Assembly: GCA_910588375.1 (NCBI GenBank)
Contig: CAJUQA010000014.1
Span: forward strand, 1 to 64,000
Length of the DNA: 64,000 bases
Source: an uncultured Odoribacter sp.
GTDB lineage: Bacteria; Bacteroidota; Bacteroidia; Bacteroidales; Marinifilaceae
Reading direction: 5' to 3'
The notes beneath the pieces were generated by a model. The model was not told the DNA's origin. It ran no database searches and saw only the letters and a list, made by a program, of their open reading frames with translations. The translations under genes and the position numbers were made by a program. Shown here one piece after another: positions 9,248 through 18,871 of this stretch. Positions within the stretch are counted from its first letter, which is position 1. Every line of letters begins with the position of its first letter.

Positions 9248-10222
9248 ATGAAGATACTTATTACGGGTATCCACGGTTTTGTAGGTTCAAATCTTGTGGA
9301 GGCTTTATTAAAAGAACATGTATTATATGGAGTGGATATTGCAACTCCTATCAAAAAGGGCGTGAAAGAAACTTTCAGTTGGAAAGAGTTGGATGTTGCC
9401 AATCAACCTCACACTTTTCAAGAGTTGGAGATTACAAAGAAGTTACAACATATCGATGTTATTATTCATTTGGCGGGGAAAGCTCATGATACTAAAAACC
9501 GGTCAGAGGTAGCCAGTTATTTTCAAATTAATACCGGACTGACAAAAAAGATTTTCGATTTTTTCCTGCAATCTTCTGCCCGGAAGTTTATTTTCTTCAG
9601 TTCAGTGAAGGCAGCGGCGGACTTTGTGGTGGGCGATGTATTGACGGAAGAGGTGATTCCTACACCGGTGGGACCTTACGGAGAAAGTAAGATTGCTGCG
9701 GAGGAGTATATCTTTTCTAAAGAAACGCTGTGGAGAGACAGTAAGGAGGTTTATATCCTGCGTCCTTGTATGATTCACGGACCGGGTAACAAAGGGAATC
9801 TGAATCTGCTGTATAATGTAGTGAAGAAAGGATTGCCCTGGCCACTTGGCGGTTTTGAGAACCGCCGGACATTTACTTCGATTGATAATCTCTGTTATGT
9901 GATTAACGGATTGATTCACAAGGATGTGCCCTCCGGAGTTTATCATATGGCAGATGACGAGGCTTTGTCTACCAATGAAGTGATTACTTTGATGTGTGAA
10001 GCATTGAGTAAGAAGCCGCATATTTGGAAAATAAACCGGAGATTGATGACAGGTTGTGCCCGTTTGGGTAGTGCCGTGCATCTGCCATTAAATTTGGAGC
10101 GCTTACAGAAACTGACAGAAAATTATGTGGTATCGAATGCCAAAATAAAAAAGGCATTGGAAATTGAACAAATGCCCGTCCGTGCCCGTGACGGTCTTCT
10201 TAAAACTTTCCGAAGTTTTTAA
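9248..10222 (+). CDS. NAD-dependent epimerase/dehydratase (extended SDR), polysaccharide sugar reductase type
   Basis: The 324-residue extended short-chain dehydrogenase/reductase has a GxxGxxG Rossmann motif at the start (ITGIHGFVGSNL) and the catalytic YxxxK as YGESKIAAEEY near residue 143, with the serine of FFSSVKAA upstream. It acts on an NDP-sugar in the cytoplasm. In Bacteroidales loci this gene regularly precedes a WbpL/WecA-like transferase, and the pair is thought to make and load an N-acetyl-deoxyhexosamine such as FucNAc or QuiNAc. The precise sugar is inference. It starts 9 bases after the preceding gene. Confidence 0.85.
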   Translation: MKILITGIHGFVGSNLVEALLKEHVLYGVDIATPIKKGVKETFSWKELDVANQPHTFQELEITKKLQHIDVIIHLAGKAHDTKNRSEVASYFQINTGLTKKIFDFFLQSSARKFIFFSSVKAAADFVVGDVLTEEVIPTPVGPYGESKIAAEEYIFSKETLWRDSKEVYILRPCMIHGPGNKGNLNLLYNVVKKGLPWPLGGFENRRTFTSIDNLCYVINGLIHKDVPSGVYHMADDEALSTNEVITLMCEALSKKPHIWKINRRLMTGCARLGSAVHLPLNLERLQKLTENYVVSNAKIKKALEIEQMPVRARDGLLKTFRSF

Positions 10223-10263
10223 TCGCTCTACAGCTTCCAACTTTTCAACCTTTTATTTTTTCT

Positions 10264-11214
10264 ATGTATTATCTGATTGTTTTTCTGTTGTTGTTGGCAG
10301 CAGAGGTTGGTTATTTTCGTTTGGCGGACCGGTTTAATATTATCGACCGCCCGAATGAAAGGAGTTCGCATACGCGGATAACTTTGCGGGGTGGCGGAAT
10401 TGTGTTTTATTTCGGCGCATTGGTGTATTTTATCATCAGCAGGTTTGAATATCCTTGGTTTATGTCAGGACTGACACTGATTACCACCGTGAGTTTTGTG
10501 GATGATGTGCGATCGGTGTCGCAAAAGATACGGTTGGTGGTGCATTTTATGGCAATGGCATTGCTGTTTTTTCAGTTAGGCATGAGTGACTTACCTTTGT
10601 GGTATATTCCGATAGCATTAATTGTATGTACAGGAATTATCAATGCCTATAATTTTATGGACGGGATTAATGGTATTACGGGAGGATATAGTTTGGTGGT
10701 ATTGGGGGCTTTAGCTTATGTAAATGAGTATTGGATACCTTTTATGGAAGCGCAATTGTTATGGGTGATGCTGATTGCCGTCGCGGTTTTTTGTATTTTT
10801 AATTTCCGAAGGAAAGCAAAATGTTTTGCGGGAGATGTGGGATCCGTGGGGATAGCCTTTGTAATTCTGTTTGTAATGGGAAAACTGATTTTAAAAACAA
10901 ATGACCCGGGATATATAATCTTGCTGGCTGTATATGGTGTGGACAGTATTCTGACTATCATTCACCGCCTAATGTTGCATGAAAATATCGGTCTCCCCCA
11001 TCGCAAACATCTTTATCAACTGATGGCCAACGAACTAAAGATAGCACATCCGATAGTTTCCACTTTTTACATGCTTTTACAAGTTGTAATTTTTGCGGGC
11101 TATCTTGCTTTCTATGCTTATCGATGGTGGTATTTTGCAGTGGCTATCCTTCTGTTATGTACAGGTTATTGTTTATTTATGAAAAAGTATTTCTATCTTC
11201 ATCTCTACAAATAA
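10264..11214 (+). CDS. Undecaprenyl-phosphate sugar-1-phosphate transferase, WecA/WbpL/MraY family (initiating transferase)
   Basis: The 316-residue membrane protein has about ten spans and the PNPT family's cytoplasmic motifs: VDDVRSVSQKIRL near residue 79, NAYNFMDGINGITGGY near residue 123 (catalytic/Mg-binding Asp), FAGDVGSVGIAF near residue 187 and HRKHLYQLM near residue 240. It transfers a sugar-1-phosphate from a UDP-sugar to undecaprenyl phosphate, starting repeat-unit synthesis. It is the last plus-strand gene and converges with the Wzz-like gene 40 bases away; no clear terminator is visible between them. Confidence 0.9.
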   Translation: MYYLIVFLLLLAAEVGYFRLADRFNIIDRPNERSSHTRITLRGGGIVFYFGALVYFIISRFEYPWFMSGLTLITTVSFVDDVRSVSQKIRLVVHFMAMALLFFQLGMSDLPLWYIPIALIVCTGIINAYNFMDGINGITGGYSLVVLGALAYVNEYWIPFMEAQLLWVMLIAVAVFCIFNFRRKAKCFAGDVGSVGIAFVILFVMGKLILKTNDPGYIILLAVYGVDSILTIIHRLMLHENIGLPHRKHLYQLMANELKIAHPIVSTFYMLLQVVIFAGYLAFYAYRWWYFAVAILLLCTGYCLFMKKYFYLHLYK

Positions 11215-11254
11215 GACAATGTACAGGCTGATAAAACGGATTTTCAAGTTGTAG

Positions 11255-12406
11255 TTATTCGATAACGATTTTCCGAAGTTTGTCGTTATCCAAGATATTC
11301 GCTAGGGACGGTAATACCAATACTAAACCGATACCTGCAAATCCGCCTAAGAATGTGAAAAGCACCAAAATAAGTGCCCTTTTGGGTTTGGAACGTTCCA
11401 ATGGTATGGTTACAGGGTCTATGACGGTGAGTATCGGTGTGGTTTCTTTGACTTGTATTTTAGCCTGTTCCAGTTGTTTGGCCAATTCGGAATAAACGCT
11501 CAAAGCCAGGTTGTAACGGGTGTCAAGTTGTTCTTCCTGTGTCTGTGCCCGAGCGGAATAAATGTTTTTGTTGGCGTCTTTGAAAACAGCCCTTTCCTGT
11601 TGGATTTGCTCGAATTCACGTTTTGCTTCATCAAAACGTTCTTGTACGAAATCCAAGTTGGATTGTACTTTTTCTATTTTAAATTCGGTTATATAACGCT
11701 GTAAAAGTGTCTGTACTCTTTCTGCCAACTGAGCTGCCGCCAAAGGTTCGGGCATGGCAGCGGTCAATTGTACATATCCGTCTTTTTCATTCAAATTCAG
11801 AGTGATTAATCTTTGCAAGGTCTCTACGCATTGTTTTTCCTTGAAAGTCAATGTCTGTAAAGCTCCTATTCCTTCCGGTTTATAAATTTCGTCTTTTTTT
11901 TCTCCGCGAATCGCTTTCATAATCACGCCGGGTAATCCTATTGTATACTTTTTAATCGCTCCTCCCAGACTGAATTTTTTATATTCTTCGTTAGTGAAAT
12001 AATCAAATAGGGTTACCGGCTGTTCGTATTCCTCAAATTTTATGGGCGTTTGCATCAATTCTTTTTGAAAGGGGATGCTTTCCAGTATTTTGGAATACAT
12101 TTTGGGGGAAAGGGTTTCTCCCCCACTAATGTCGCCTAAGTTAATTCCCGCCATAGCAGCCAGTCCGCTTAAACCTCCACTCATTTTCTTTTCCGAGGTC
12201 TGCGGAACCATGGTTGATCCTGCGGTGTATTCTTCCGCACTAAATAAAGCGACCAATACTCCCAGTAACATGAAAACAAGTGTTATCCGGAGGATGAATT
12301 TCCGGTTTTTCCAAAGTTTCCGCACTATTTCCACCAAGTCTATTTCCTGTTCTGTTTGTTGCAGACCGGTCGATTCCGTATATGTTTTATTTTGTTCCAT
12401 TTCCAA
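11255..12406 (-). CDS. Wzz/Wzc-N-type polysaccharide chain-length determinant
   Basis: The 383-residue protein has the two-span layout of the family: a membrane segment near residues 38-57, a long periplasmic part with a coiled-coil region around 250-330, and a second span near 345-370 preceded by the proline-rich stretch DPVTIPLERSKPKRA. No C-terminal tyrosine kinase is attached. Such proteins oligomerise in the inner membrane, set polymer length and, in capsule systems, couple to the outer-membrane exporter. Its gene lies 13 bases after the Wza-like gene, so the two form one transcript. Confidence 0.88.
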   Translation of the reverse strand: MEMEQNKTYTESTGLQQTEQEIDLVEIVRKLWKNRKFILRITLVFMLLGVLVALFSAEEYTAGSTMVPQTSEKKMSGGLSGLAAMAGINLGDISGGETLSPKMYSKILESIPFQKELMQTPIKFEEYEQPVTLFDYFTNEEYKKFSLGGAIKKYTIGLPGVIMKAIRGEKKDEIYKPEGIGALQTLTFKEKQCVETLQRLITLNLNEKDGYVQLTAAMPEPLAAAQLAERVQTLLQRYITEFKIEKVQSNLDFVQERFDEAKREFEQIQQERAVFKDANKNIYSARAQTQEEQLDTRYNLALSVYSELAKQLEQAKIQVKETTPILTVIDPVTIPLERSKPKRALILVLFTFLGGFAGIGLVLVLPSLANILDNDKLRKIVIE

Positions 12407-12419
12407 TGTCCAGAAAATA

Positions 12420-14966
12420 TTATTTACTTGAGTTTATGATAGATGTCACCATGGCCGCCATGGAAGTTGTCGAAGAAGCCAAACTCATAATTTCAGTTAA
12501 TCCCAAGCCTCTGCGCTGCGGTTTCAAGGGAACGACAATTTCGCACCCCGGGGTTAGTTTGGTTCTGTTTCCTTTAGCGACTGTAACCGTACCGTTCATA
12601 TATATTACAAAAGCACGGCTTTTTTTAGCCCGCTGAGCATATCCTCCCGACTGACTGATGTAATGTTTCAGCTTGGCTTTATTTTTAAATACCACTGTAT
12701 TAGGATACATGACGGCTCCGCTGATTTTCACGGTTCCGTTGTATTCAGGTACCTGTAATACATCGCCTTCACGCAAAATGATGTCCCATTCGTCGGAGCC
12801 AGGGTTTTCCAAGGCTTTATTGAGCTCTATTCCCACAAAATAGGTATCACCGAGATCCAATTGTTCCATGTTGATGGAATCTTTGCCTCCCTGTTGGGTC
12901 AGTTTCAATAACGTCTGTATTTTTGCTTTTTCATCATCCGTAATTTTCCGGGTTAAACGGGCACCTTCAGGACAGGCCTCAGCCGTCAAACCTCCTGCTC
13001 TTTTGACCAAGTCGGAAAGTCTTTCACCTTTTTTCGCCAGAGAGTATTCCCCTCCGAATACTACTTCACCCTCTACAAAAACGTTCTGTTGTTTCTGGTA
13101 ACCGGGAGAGCGACGCACATAGACTTCGTCAAAGGGTTCCAAGGTAAAGTCAGCCGGTCCGCTCAATATAAGGCCGTTTTTCAAAGTAAATGTATAAGTC
13201 TCCGCTCTCCGTTCTCCTGCTTTTGTACTTTTAGGATCTTTTATTCTGCGAGCTACATCGACTCGTATGGTGGAGGCAGATTCCAATAAACCACCTGCCT
13301 GTACAATCAGGTCTTCGAGGGTCATGTTGTCCACAAATTTGTAGGTTCCCGGATGCCCTACGTCTCCTTTTACAGCAATGGTGTAATCTTCTCTTAGATC
13401 AAAGATGGAGGGGATATATAGTACGTCATTTTTCTCCAATTCCACATCAGCCACTTTGCCAGAAGCAATTCCCAATATGTCGACAGCAACAACTTCAGTG
13501 GAAAGATCTGGTTTTTCCCTGTATATCACCGCTCTGTTGGGAAATGCATCTCCCCTCAGGCCTTCGGCTTTCTCCAACAATTGTTTCACTGTCTGTAAAC
13601 CGTCCTTCAAAGCATATAATCCTTCCCGATAAACGGCTCCCCTTACTTCAATCCGATTTTCAAAACGGTCCAATACAGAATCAACCGATACCAAATCTCC
13701 ATCGGAAAGTACAAAGTGGTCGAATTCATCATCATCAACATTAAATATCTGACGTTCCCGCCCGCTTTTCCGAATCACACGGATGCTTTTTCTATAGGCA
13801 TCTCCCGTAAATCCACCCGCATATTGTAAGAGATCGCCAACTACCTCGTCTTTTTTCATCTCATACAACATAGGCCGTTTAACCTTTCCTTCTAAGGTTA
13901 CCTGGTTTTCATAGGGATTAACAACTATTACATCCCCGTCCTGCAAGATGATGTTCAAATCGCTCTTTCCTTTCAACAGGTATTCATAGATATCAACGTC
14001 AGCAACTTCTTTCCCTCCACGAAATATTTTCATGCTCCGCAACGATCCGATCGGATTCACTCCACCAGCACTATATAAGGCATGGAAGGCCGAAGCCAAA
14101 GAAGGCAGGGTATATGTTCCTGGCATAAGAACTTCGCCCATCACATTTACCTGAATACTACGGATATTTCCTAAGGTAAGACGTATGGAGGAGTTGCCCG
14201 TATTAATTCCCGAATATATTTTCGATAATTCATTTTTAACCCGTACGTTTGCTTCCTTAGTTGTCAGTCCGCTCAAATGAAGAGGACCATATCCCTGTAC
14301 GATAATGTTACCGTCCGGAGAAATTATTTCACGGATGTTGTCCTGAGAAGCCCCCCAAACATCGATAATGACTTCATCTCCGGGACCTAATACATAATTA
14401 TCCGGGGTCGCAATATTAAGTAAGGGTTCAAACGTCAGTATTTCGTTATTGAATATATCGCGTCCAAAGACTTTTTTTTCTTTTTCTTTGAGAATTTTGT
14501 TTAGGCGTTCGTTTATCTCAATTTCCCAGGTCAGAGAGTCAAGCAAAGAGATGCCATCAGGTGATTCAACATCCAATAGCTGTTCTTCTTTTACTTCCGG
14601 CAGTTCTTTCAAGAAGCGTCTGTCTTTCGCTTCCTTTTCTTTTTCTTCGTCAGATAAGATATCATTTTTCTGTGAAGTTTTCTGTTTTGTTACCGGATTC
14701 GTTCGCAAACGACTATCGGAAGCAGAAGATGTCCCGACAGAGGAAGCCGAAGAGTTCTGACTTTTTTCCTCATAAGCGGCTTTCAGTTGCAGCAATTTTT
14801 CCTTTGTCACTCCCTTTTGAGTCAGCATGATAACAATCTGCTGTTGGCTCATGCCCTGTTTTTGCGCGTCCTGCACCATTTTAATTATCTGGTCATCAGA
14901 CATCTGAGCGAATAACGACCCAATAATTCCTATGAATAAAAGCAGTAGTAACGATATTTTTTTCAC
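12420..14966 (-). CDS. Wza-like polysaccharide export protein with multiple SLBB domains
   Basis: I chose the GTG at 14966 (about 848 residues) because it places a clean signal peptide, VKKISLLLLLFIGIIGSLFAQ, at the N-terminus; the longest frame runs to 15029. After a charged region with a QGMSQQQIVIML segment comes the Poly_export domain (DNYVLGPGDEVIIDVWG near residue 190), then a series of SLBB domains recognisable by repeated 'V.GEV..PGTY' units. The protein is about twice as long as E. coli Wza, as is normal in Bacteroidetes. It should form the outer-membrane channel for the polymer. I see no lipobox, so anchoring may differ from Wza. Confidence 0.88.
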   Translation of the reverse strand: MKKISLLLLLFIGIIGSLFAQMSDDQIIKMVQDAQKQGMSQQQIVIMLTQKGVTKEKLLQLKAAYEEKSQNSSASSVGTSSASDSRLRTNPVTKQKTSQKNDILSDEEKEKEAKDRRFLKELPEVKEEQLLDVESPDGISLLDSLTWEIEINERLNKILKEKEKKVFGRDIFNNEILTFEPLLNIATPDNYVLGPGDEVIIDVWGASQDNIREIISPDGNIIVQGYGPLHLSGLTTKEANVRVKNELSKIYSGINTGNSSIRLTLGNIRSIQVNVMGEVLMPGTYTLPSLASAFHALYSAGGVNPIGSLRSMKIFRGGKEVADVDIYEYLLKGKSDLNIILQDGDVIVVNPYENQVTLEGKVKRPMLYEMKKDEVVGDLLQYAGGFTGDAYRKSIRVIRKSGRERQIFNVDDDEFDHFVLSDGDLVSVDSVLDRFENRIEVRGAVYREGLYALKDGLQTVKQLLEKAEGLRGDAFPNRAVIYREKPDLSTEVVAVDILGIASGKVADVELEKNDVLYIPSIFDLREDYTIAVKGDVGHPGTYKFVDNMTLEDLIVQAGGLLESASTIRVDVARRIKDPKSTKAGERRAETYTFTLKNGLILSGPADFTLEPFDEVYVRRSPGYQKQQNVFVEGEVVFGGEYSLAKKGERLSDLVKRAGGLTAEACPEGARLTRKITDDEKAKIQTLLKLTQQGGKDSINMEQLDLGDTYFVGIELNKALENPGSDEWDIILREGDVLQVPEYNGTVKISGAVMYPNTVVFKNKAKLKHYISQSGGYAQRAKKSRAFVIYMNGTVTVAKGNRTKLTPGCEIVVPLKPQRRGLGLTEIMSLASSTTSMAAMVTSIINSSK

Positions 14967-15076
14967 TCTTATCTGGATTAAATTAATATTAGTTTCCTCG
15001 CCTAATTTATAAGTTGCAAAATTATTCAAAAAGATTCAGTTATAAAAACAGCCCGCCTACTTTTTCAAAGAAAAGG

Positions 15077-15574
15077 TTAATCTTTCAATTTTTCAACCCA
15101 ACTGACAGGAACGGTTGTCAATGCACAACCGAAATATTGCAAACGGATAGCTATTTTATATTTTCCCCTTACTTCGACTAATTCCCCGATCAAGCCTTCC
15201 AGGTTACCCTGTTTCACTCTCACTTTATCCCCCACGTTTACTTGGGTAGTCATAAATTCGACTTCATCAAAAGCATGTTCAACCATCATGCGCAAGCGAT
15301 GTATCTGATCGTCGGGAATAGTTGCCGGAACCGATTTTTCTTTCAGAAAGGTGACTACTCCGGGAATATTCAGTATTTTCAGAATATTTTCAGAGGCTAT
15401 ATGAACGAATATATAGCCAGGGATTAAAGGTAGGGAAACTTTTTTTTTCCGGTCACTCCAAATTCTGATTTCCGTACGTAAAGGCAAATAATTTTCGATA
15501 TTAGCCTCATCCAAACGTTGTTTCACTTTTTTTTCCGCCCGGGAAGTTGTGTATACGGCATACCAAAACTGCAT
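15077..15574 (-). CDS. upxY: UpxY-type NusG-like transcription antiterminator
   Basis: The 165-residue protein has a NusG N-terminal domain (FWYAVYTTSRAEKKV at the start, LPLIPGYIFVHI near residue 47) and a KOW-like C-terminal segment (NVGDKVRVKQGNLEGLIGEL near residue 111). In Bacteroides, UpxY proteins bind RNA polymerase in the 5' leader of their own capsule operon and prevent premature termination. Here the gene is second in the minus-strand unit, after the dehydratase and before the wza-like gene. It may act on the minus unit, or in trans on the plus-strand assembly genes. No UpxZ-like partner is visible. Confidence 0.85.
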   Translation of the reverse strand: MQFWYAVYTTSRAEKKVKQRLDEANIENYLPLRTEIRIWSDRKKKVSLPLIPGYIFVHIASENILKILNIPGVVTFLKEKSVPATIPDDQIHRLRMMVEHAFDEVEFMTTQVNVGDKVRVKQGNLEGLIGELVEVRGKYKIAIRLQYFGCALTTVPVSWVEKLKD

Positions 15575-15605
15575 GAATCCAGCCGATTTTATAATTAATG
15601 TTTGT

Positions 15606-17561
15606 TTATTCTCTGACGGCTTTTTCCATTATGTAATCCATTTTCACCGCTTCAAGCTGGAAATCTATCTCTTCGTATACCGAATTTTTAGATTTGAATT
15701 CGGGCACTATCAGTTTCATTTTGCGTACGACTTCAAAGGTGTTTCCTTCTTTCATGATTTCACCCAGTTCTTTCATTTCAGATTTAATTTCTTCGAAGTC
15801 GTATTCCCTAACTTTGGCTCTTTTTATCCGTTTATGGGGAGTGGGCAGGGTTGTTTCTTTTATATTAAGTACTTCCTCATAAAGTTTTTCTCCAGGTCTT
15901 AATCCAGTAAAAACGATATGAATGTCTTTTCCCACCTCAAATCCTGATAATTTTATCATTTTACGCGCCAAATCAACAATCTTCACACTTTCTCCCATAT
16001 CAAATACAAAGATTTCACCTCCTTCTCCCAAGGCTCCCGCCTGTAATACCAACTGGCAGGCTTCCGGGATGGTCATGAAGAAGCGGGTAATATCCGGATG
16101 AGTAACGGTTACAGGTCCTCCGGCTTCTATCTGTTTGGTGAATCGAGGAATAACGGAACCGTTAGATCCCAGTACATTCCCGAAACGGGTGGTAATAAAA
16201 GAGGTTTTGGATTTAGCGTTCAGTGACTGAATATAGATTTCAGCAATCCTTTTGGTGCATCCCATGACGTTTGTTGGATTGACCGCTTTATCAGTCGAGA
16301 TCATGACAAATTTATCGACATCGTATTTAACTGCCAAGTCCGCTACGTTTTGAGTTCCGAAAACATTTGTCTTAATTCCTTCCAAAGGCAGGAGCTCAAC
16401 CATGGGAACATGTTTATAGGCTGCTGCGTGATATACTATATCCGGTTTATATTTTACAAATATACTTTCAACGCGCTGATATTCCCGGACATCCCCCATT
16501 TCTATGACATAATCGTTAAAACGGAATTTTTCGGATAATTCCAGTTGTATGTCATATAGGGGAGATTCCGCTTCATCAAACAAAATTATCCGTGCCGGTT
16601 TAAAGCGAGTCAATTGTCTTACGATTTCACTACCGATAGATCCGGCAGCTCCGGTAACAAGAATGGTTTTATTGAGTAATTGTTTCCGGAGCGCATTGTC
16701 ATCCAGTTCTATGACTCCCCGATCCAATAAGTCTTCAATTTTGATGTTTTTGATGTGCCGGATATTCAGTTCTCCGTTTATCCAACTCTCAAATTGAGGT
16801 ACTTCCAGTACATTTACATTATATTTGAGACAGGTTTCTATCAGTTTTCTTTTTTTGTCCTGAGCCAAGAGTTTTTTGGCAATCACTACTTTATCGACGT
16901 TATATCTTTTCAATAAGTAAGACAATGCCTGCGATTTATATATCTTCACTCCTTCCAGTACTTTTCCTGCCTTTTTGTCGTTCATATCCACAAATGCCAA
17001 GATGTTATACGAAGCGTCCACCGCATTGTCCAAGGCATGTTTGGCCATCATTCCGTATTCATCGCTTCCGCAGATAATCACATTTTTCTTCACTTTTTCC
17101 GCATCAAGATATTGGGCAAAAGTGATTTTCACAAATAAACGGCTGACTGTCATTACACACATCAACACCATGTATTCTATAAGCAGAAATCCGAGAGGGA
17201 TAAAAAAAGTCTGACCAAAAATAAAAAATCCGGCGTTGAATAGTAATAATACCAACTCTCCGGCTGTTAATACATAGAATATACGCAATACATCCTCTGT
17301 TCCCGTATAGCGGATGATACCCGAATAAGTACGTCCCAATACGAAGCTAACCACCCTTACTCCCATTACTACACCCAAAATTTTCATCAGGGAGCTCCAG
17401 ACAATTTTATCCAATTGAAAATTGGTCAACACCAAACAGGCTATAGCTATAGAGAATAAACTGAGACATACGTCAATAGCAAATATAATCCACCGAGGAG
17501 TGTATGAGATTTTCTGCAACACTCTCATCCTATTAATCCCATGTGATACAAATGCAACCAT
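15606..17561 (-). CDS. Membrane-anchored nucleoside-diphosphate-sugar 4,6-dehydratase, FlaA1/CapD/WbpM family
   Basis: The 651-residue protein has four hydrophobic spans in the first 150 residues, a CoA-binding-like Rossmann domain (VIICGSDEYGMMAKHAL near residue 157), and a C-terminal SDR dehydratase domain with TGAAGSIGSEIVRQL near residue 297 and a catalytic M-x3-K (NVMGCTKRIAEIY) near residue 444, the substituted triad of WbpM-type enzymes. It should convert UDP-GlcNAc to the 4-keto-6-deoxy intermediate for FucNAc/QuiNAc-type sugars, matching the plus-strand reductase. An internal ATG at 17528 would give 640 residues. A TATCTTGC element sits just upstream. Confidence 0.88.
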   Translation of the reverse strand: MVAFVSHGINRMRVLQKISYTPRWIIFAIDVCLSLFSIAIACLVLTNFQLDKIVWSSLMKILGVVMGVRVVSFVLGRTYSGIIRYTGTEDVLRIFYVLTAGELVLLLFNAGFFIFGQTFFIPLGFLLIEYMVLMCVMTVSRLFVKITFAQYLDAEKVKKNVIICGSDEYGMMAKHALDNAVDASYNILAFVDMNDKKAGKVLEGVKIYKSQALSYLLKRYNVDKVVIAKKLLAQDKKRKLIETCLKYNVNVLEVPQFESWINGELNIRHIKNIKIEDLLDRGVIELDDNALRKQLLNKTILVTGAAGSIGSEIVRQLTRFKPARIILFDEAESPLYDIQLELSEKFRFNDYVIEMGDVREYQRVESIFVKYKPDIVYHAAAYKHVPMVELLPLEGIKTNVFGTQNVADLAVKYDVDKFVMISTDKAVNPTNVMGCTKRIAEIYIQSLNAKSKTSFITTRFGNVLGSNGSVIPRFTKQIEAGGPVTVTHPDITRFFMTIPEACQLVLQAGALGEGGEIFVFDMGESVKIVDLARKMIKLSGFEVGKDIHIVFTGLRPGEKLYEEVLNIKETTLPTPHKRIKRAKVREYDFEEIKSEMKELGEIMKEGNTFEVVRKMKLIVPEFKSKNSVYEEIDFQLEAVKMDYIMEKAVRE

Positions 17562-17583
17562 ATCCGTAAAATTGTAAGGCGAT

Positions 17584-17591
17584 GCAAGATA
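17584..17591 (-). promoter_or_regulatory. Putative -7 element (TATCTTGC) for the minus-strand polysaccharide unit
   Basis: Read on the minus strand, 17591-17584 is TATCTTGC, one base off the TAnnTTTG core and of the same form (TAnCTTGC) as the promoter-like blocks in the propeller island. It lies 23 bases upstream of the dehydratase start. No TTTG -33 box is obvious. Confidence 0.35.
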
Positions 17592-17688
17592 TACATTTTT
17601 TTTAATACAGGATTTATTTTAAACAGTGTTTTTATTTTAAAAGTAAAAAACTGTGTAAAATCCCGGCGTTTGCACCTGTTGTCGAGAT

Positions 17689-18813
17689 TTAATATATTTT
17701 AAGTATTCTAATCTCTTCCTGTGTGAGGAAACGCCATCTACCCCGGGGTAGATTTTTTTTAGTAATTCCGGCAAAGTAGACACGGTCCAATTTTTCTATC
17801 TGATACCCCAGATGTTCGAATATTCTTCTGACAATCCGGTTGCGTCCGGAATGGATTTCAATGCCTACCTGCATCTGGTCGGTTGAAACATAACTGATTT
17901 CGTCCGCTTTTACAGGTCCGTCTTCCAGTTCAATGCCTTTAGCGATATTTTCCATGTCCTGGGGTTCCAAAGGCCGATTTAAAAACACATGATATATTTT
18001 CTTATGTTCGTATTTGGGATGCGTTAGTTTTTTCGACAAATCCCCATCATTTGTAAACAGTAGGATTCCCGTGGTCTGGCGGTCAAGACGTCCTATCGGA
18101 TAGACCCGTTCTTTACAAGCATCTTTTATGAGAGACATTACTGTTTTACGTTCCAACGGATCTTCCATTGTCGTGACATAGTCTTTCGGTTTGTTCAGAA
18201 CGATGTATATTTTCTTTTCCGGCACAATGATTTCTCCATCCACTTCTATTTTGTCATTCCTTTTCACTTTCACACCAACCGTCTGGATAACCACATCATT
18301 CACTTTAACCCTTCCTTCTATAATCAAGGCGTCAGCATCTCTTCGAGAACACACGCCACTCATGGATATATAACGATTCAATCTCAGTTCCGCATCCGTT
18401 TTTTCCGCTTTTTTTATGCGATGTTGCAACTGTTTCTTTTTGCTGTAATGCCTGTCGCGTAATTCTTCTTTTTTCTGTTCGTCAACCTGTTCATTGTATT
18501 CCGGTTTGCGAAATGGTACAAAATGCCTTTTAAAACGCTCTCCCGGTTTACTGTAGTTCCGTCCGAAATATTCTCTTTTCCGTTCTCTTTCTTCTCCTTC
18601 TTTCCGGAATTCCTGTCGGGGTTTTCTTTCCCGGACTTCTCTTCCTGTTTCCGGTTGTGTACTTTTATGAAAATATTTTTTAGCACGTTCCCCATTGTCT
18701 TGTCTGTTCCGGCTATAATTGCCCTGACGCTTTTGCCGCATGTATCCTCCCTCTTTCCCACTCTCTTCGTTATAGCTGCTTCTTTTCTCCTGCTTGTTAC
18801 TGTATCTATTCAT
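17689..18813 (-). CDS. rluB: RsuA/RluB-family pseudouridine synthase with a long basic N-terminal extension
   Basis: The 374-residue protein begins with about 135 residues of low-complexity, Arg/Lys/Glu/Gln-rich sequence. An S4 RNA-binding domain (LRLNRYISMSGVCSRRDADA near residue 145) follows, then the synthase domain with GRLDRQTTGILLFTNDGDL near residue 242, whose Asp is the catalytic nucleophile. RluB modifies 23S rRNA in helix 80. E. coli RluB carries extra length at the C-terminus, whereas here it is N-terminal, a form seen in Bacteroidetes. The basic tail may aid ribosome binding (inference). RluB versus RluF/RsuA is assigned from overall similarity. Confidence 0.85.
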   Translation of the reverse strand: MNRYSNKQEKRSSYNEESGKEGGYMRQKRQGNYSRNRQDNGERAKKYFHKSTQPETGREVRERKPRQEFRKEGEERERKREYFGRNYSKPGERFKRHFVPFRKPEYNEQVDEQKKEELRDRHYSKKKQLQHRIKKAEKTDAELRLNRYISMSGVCSRRDADALIIEGRVKVNDVVIQTVGVKVKRNDKIEVDGEIIVPEKKIYIVLNKPKDYVTTMEDPLERKTVMSLIKDACKERVYPIGRLDRQTTGILLFTNDGDLSKKLTHPKYEHKKIYHVFLNRPLEPQDMENIAKGIELEDGPVKADEISYVSTDQMQVGIEIHSGRNRIVRRIFEHLGYQIEKLDRVYFAGITKKNLPRGRWRFLTQEEIRILKIY

Positions 18814-18871
18814 GTTTTATAATTAATATCCATTTATACCCTATCACCATACCTTTCTACTTGCCCATACA

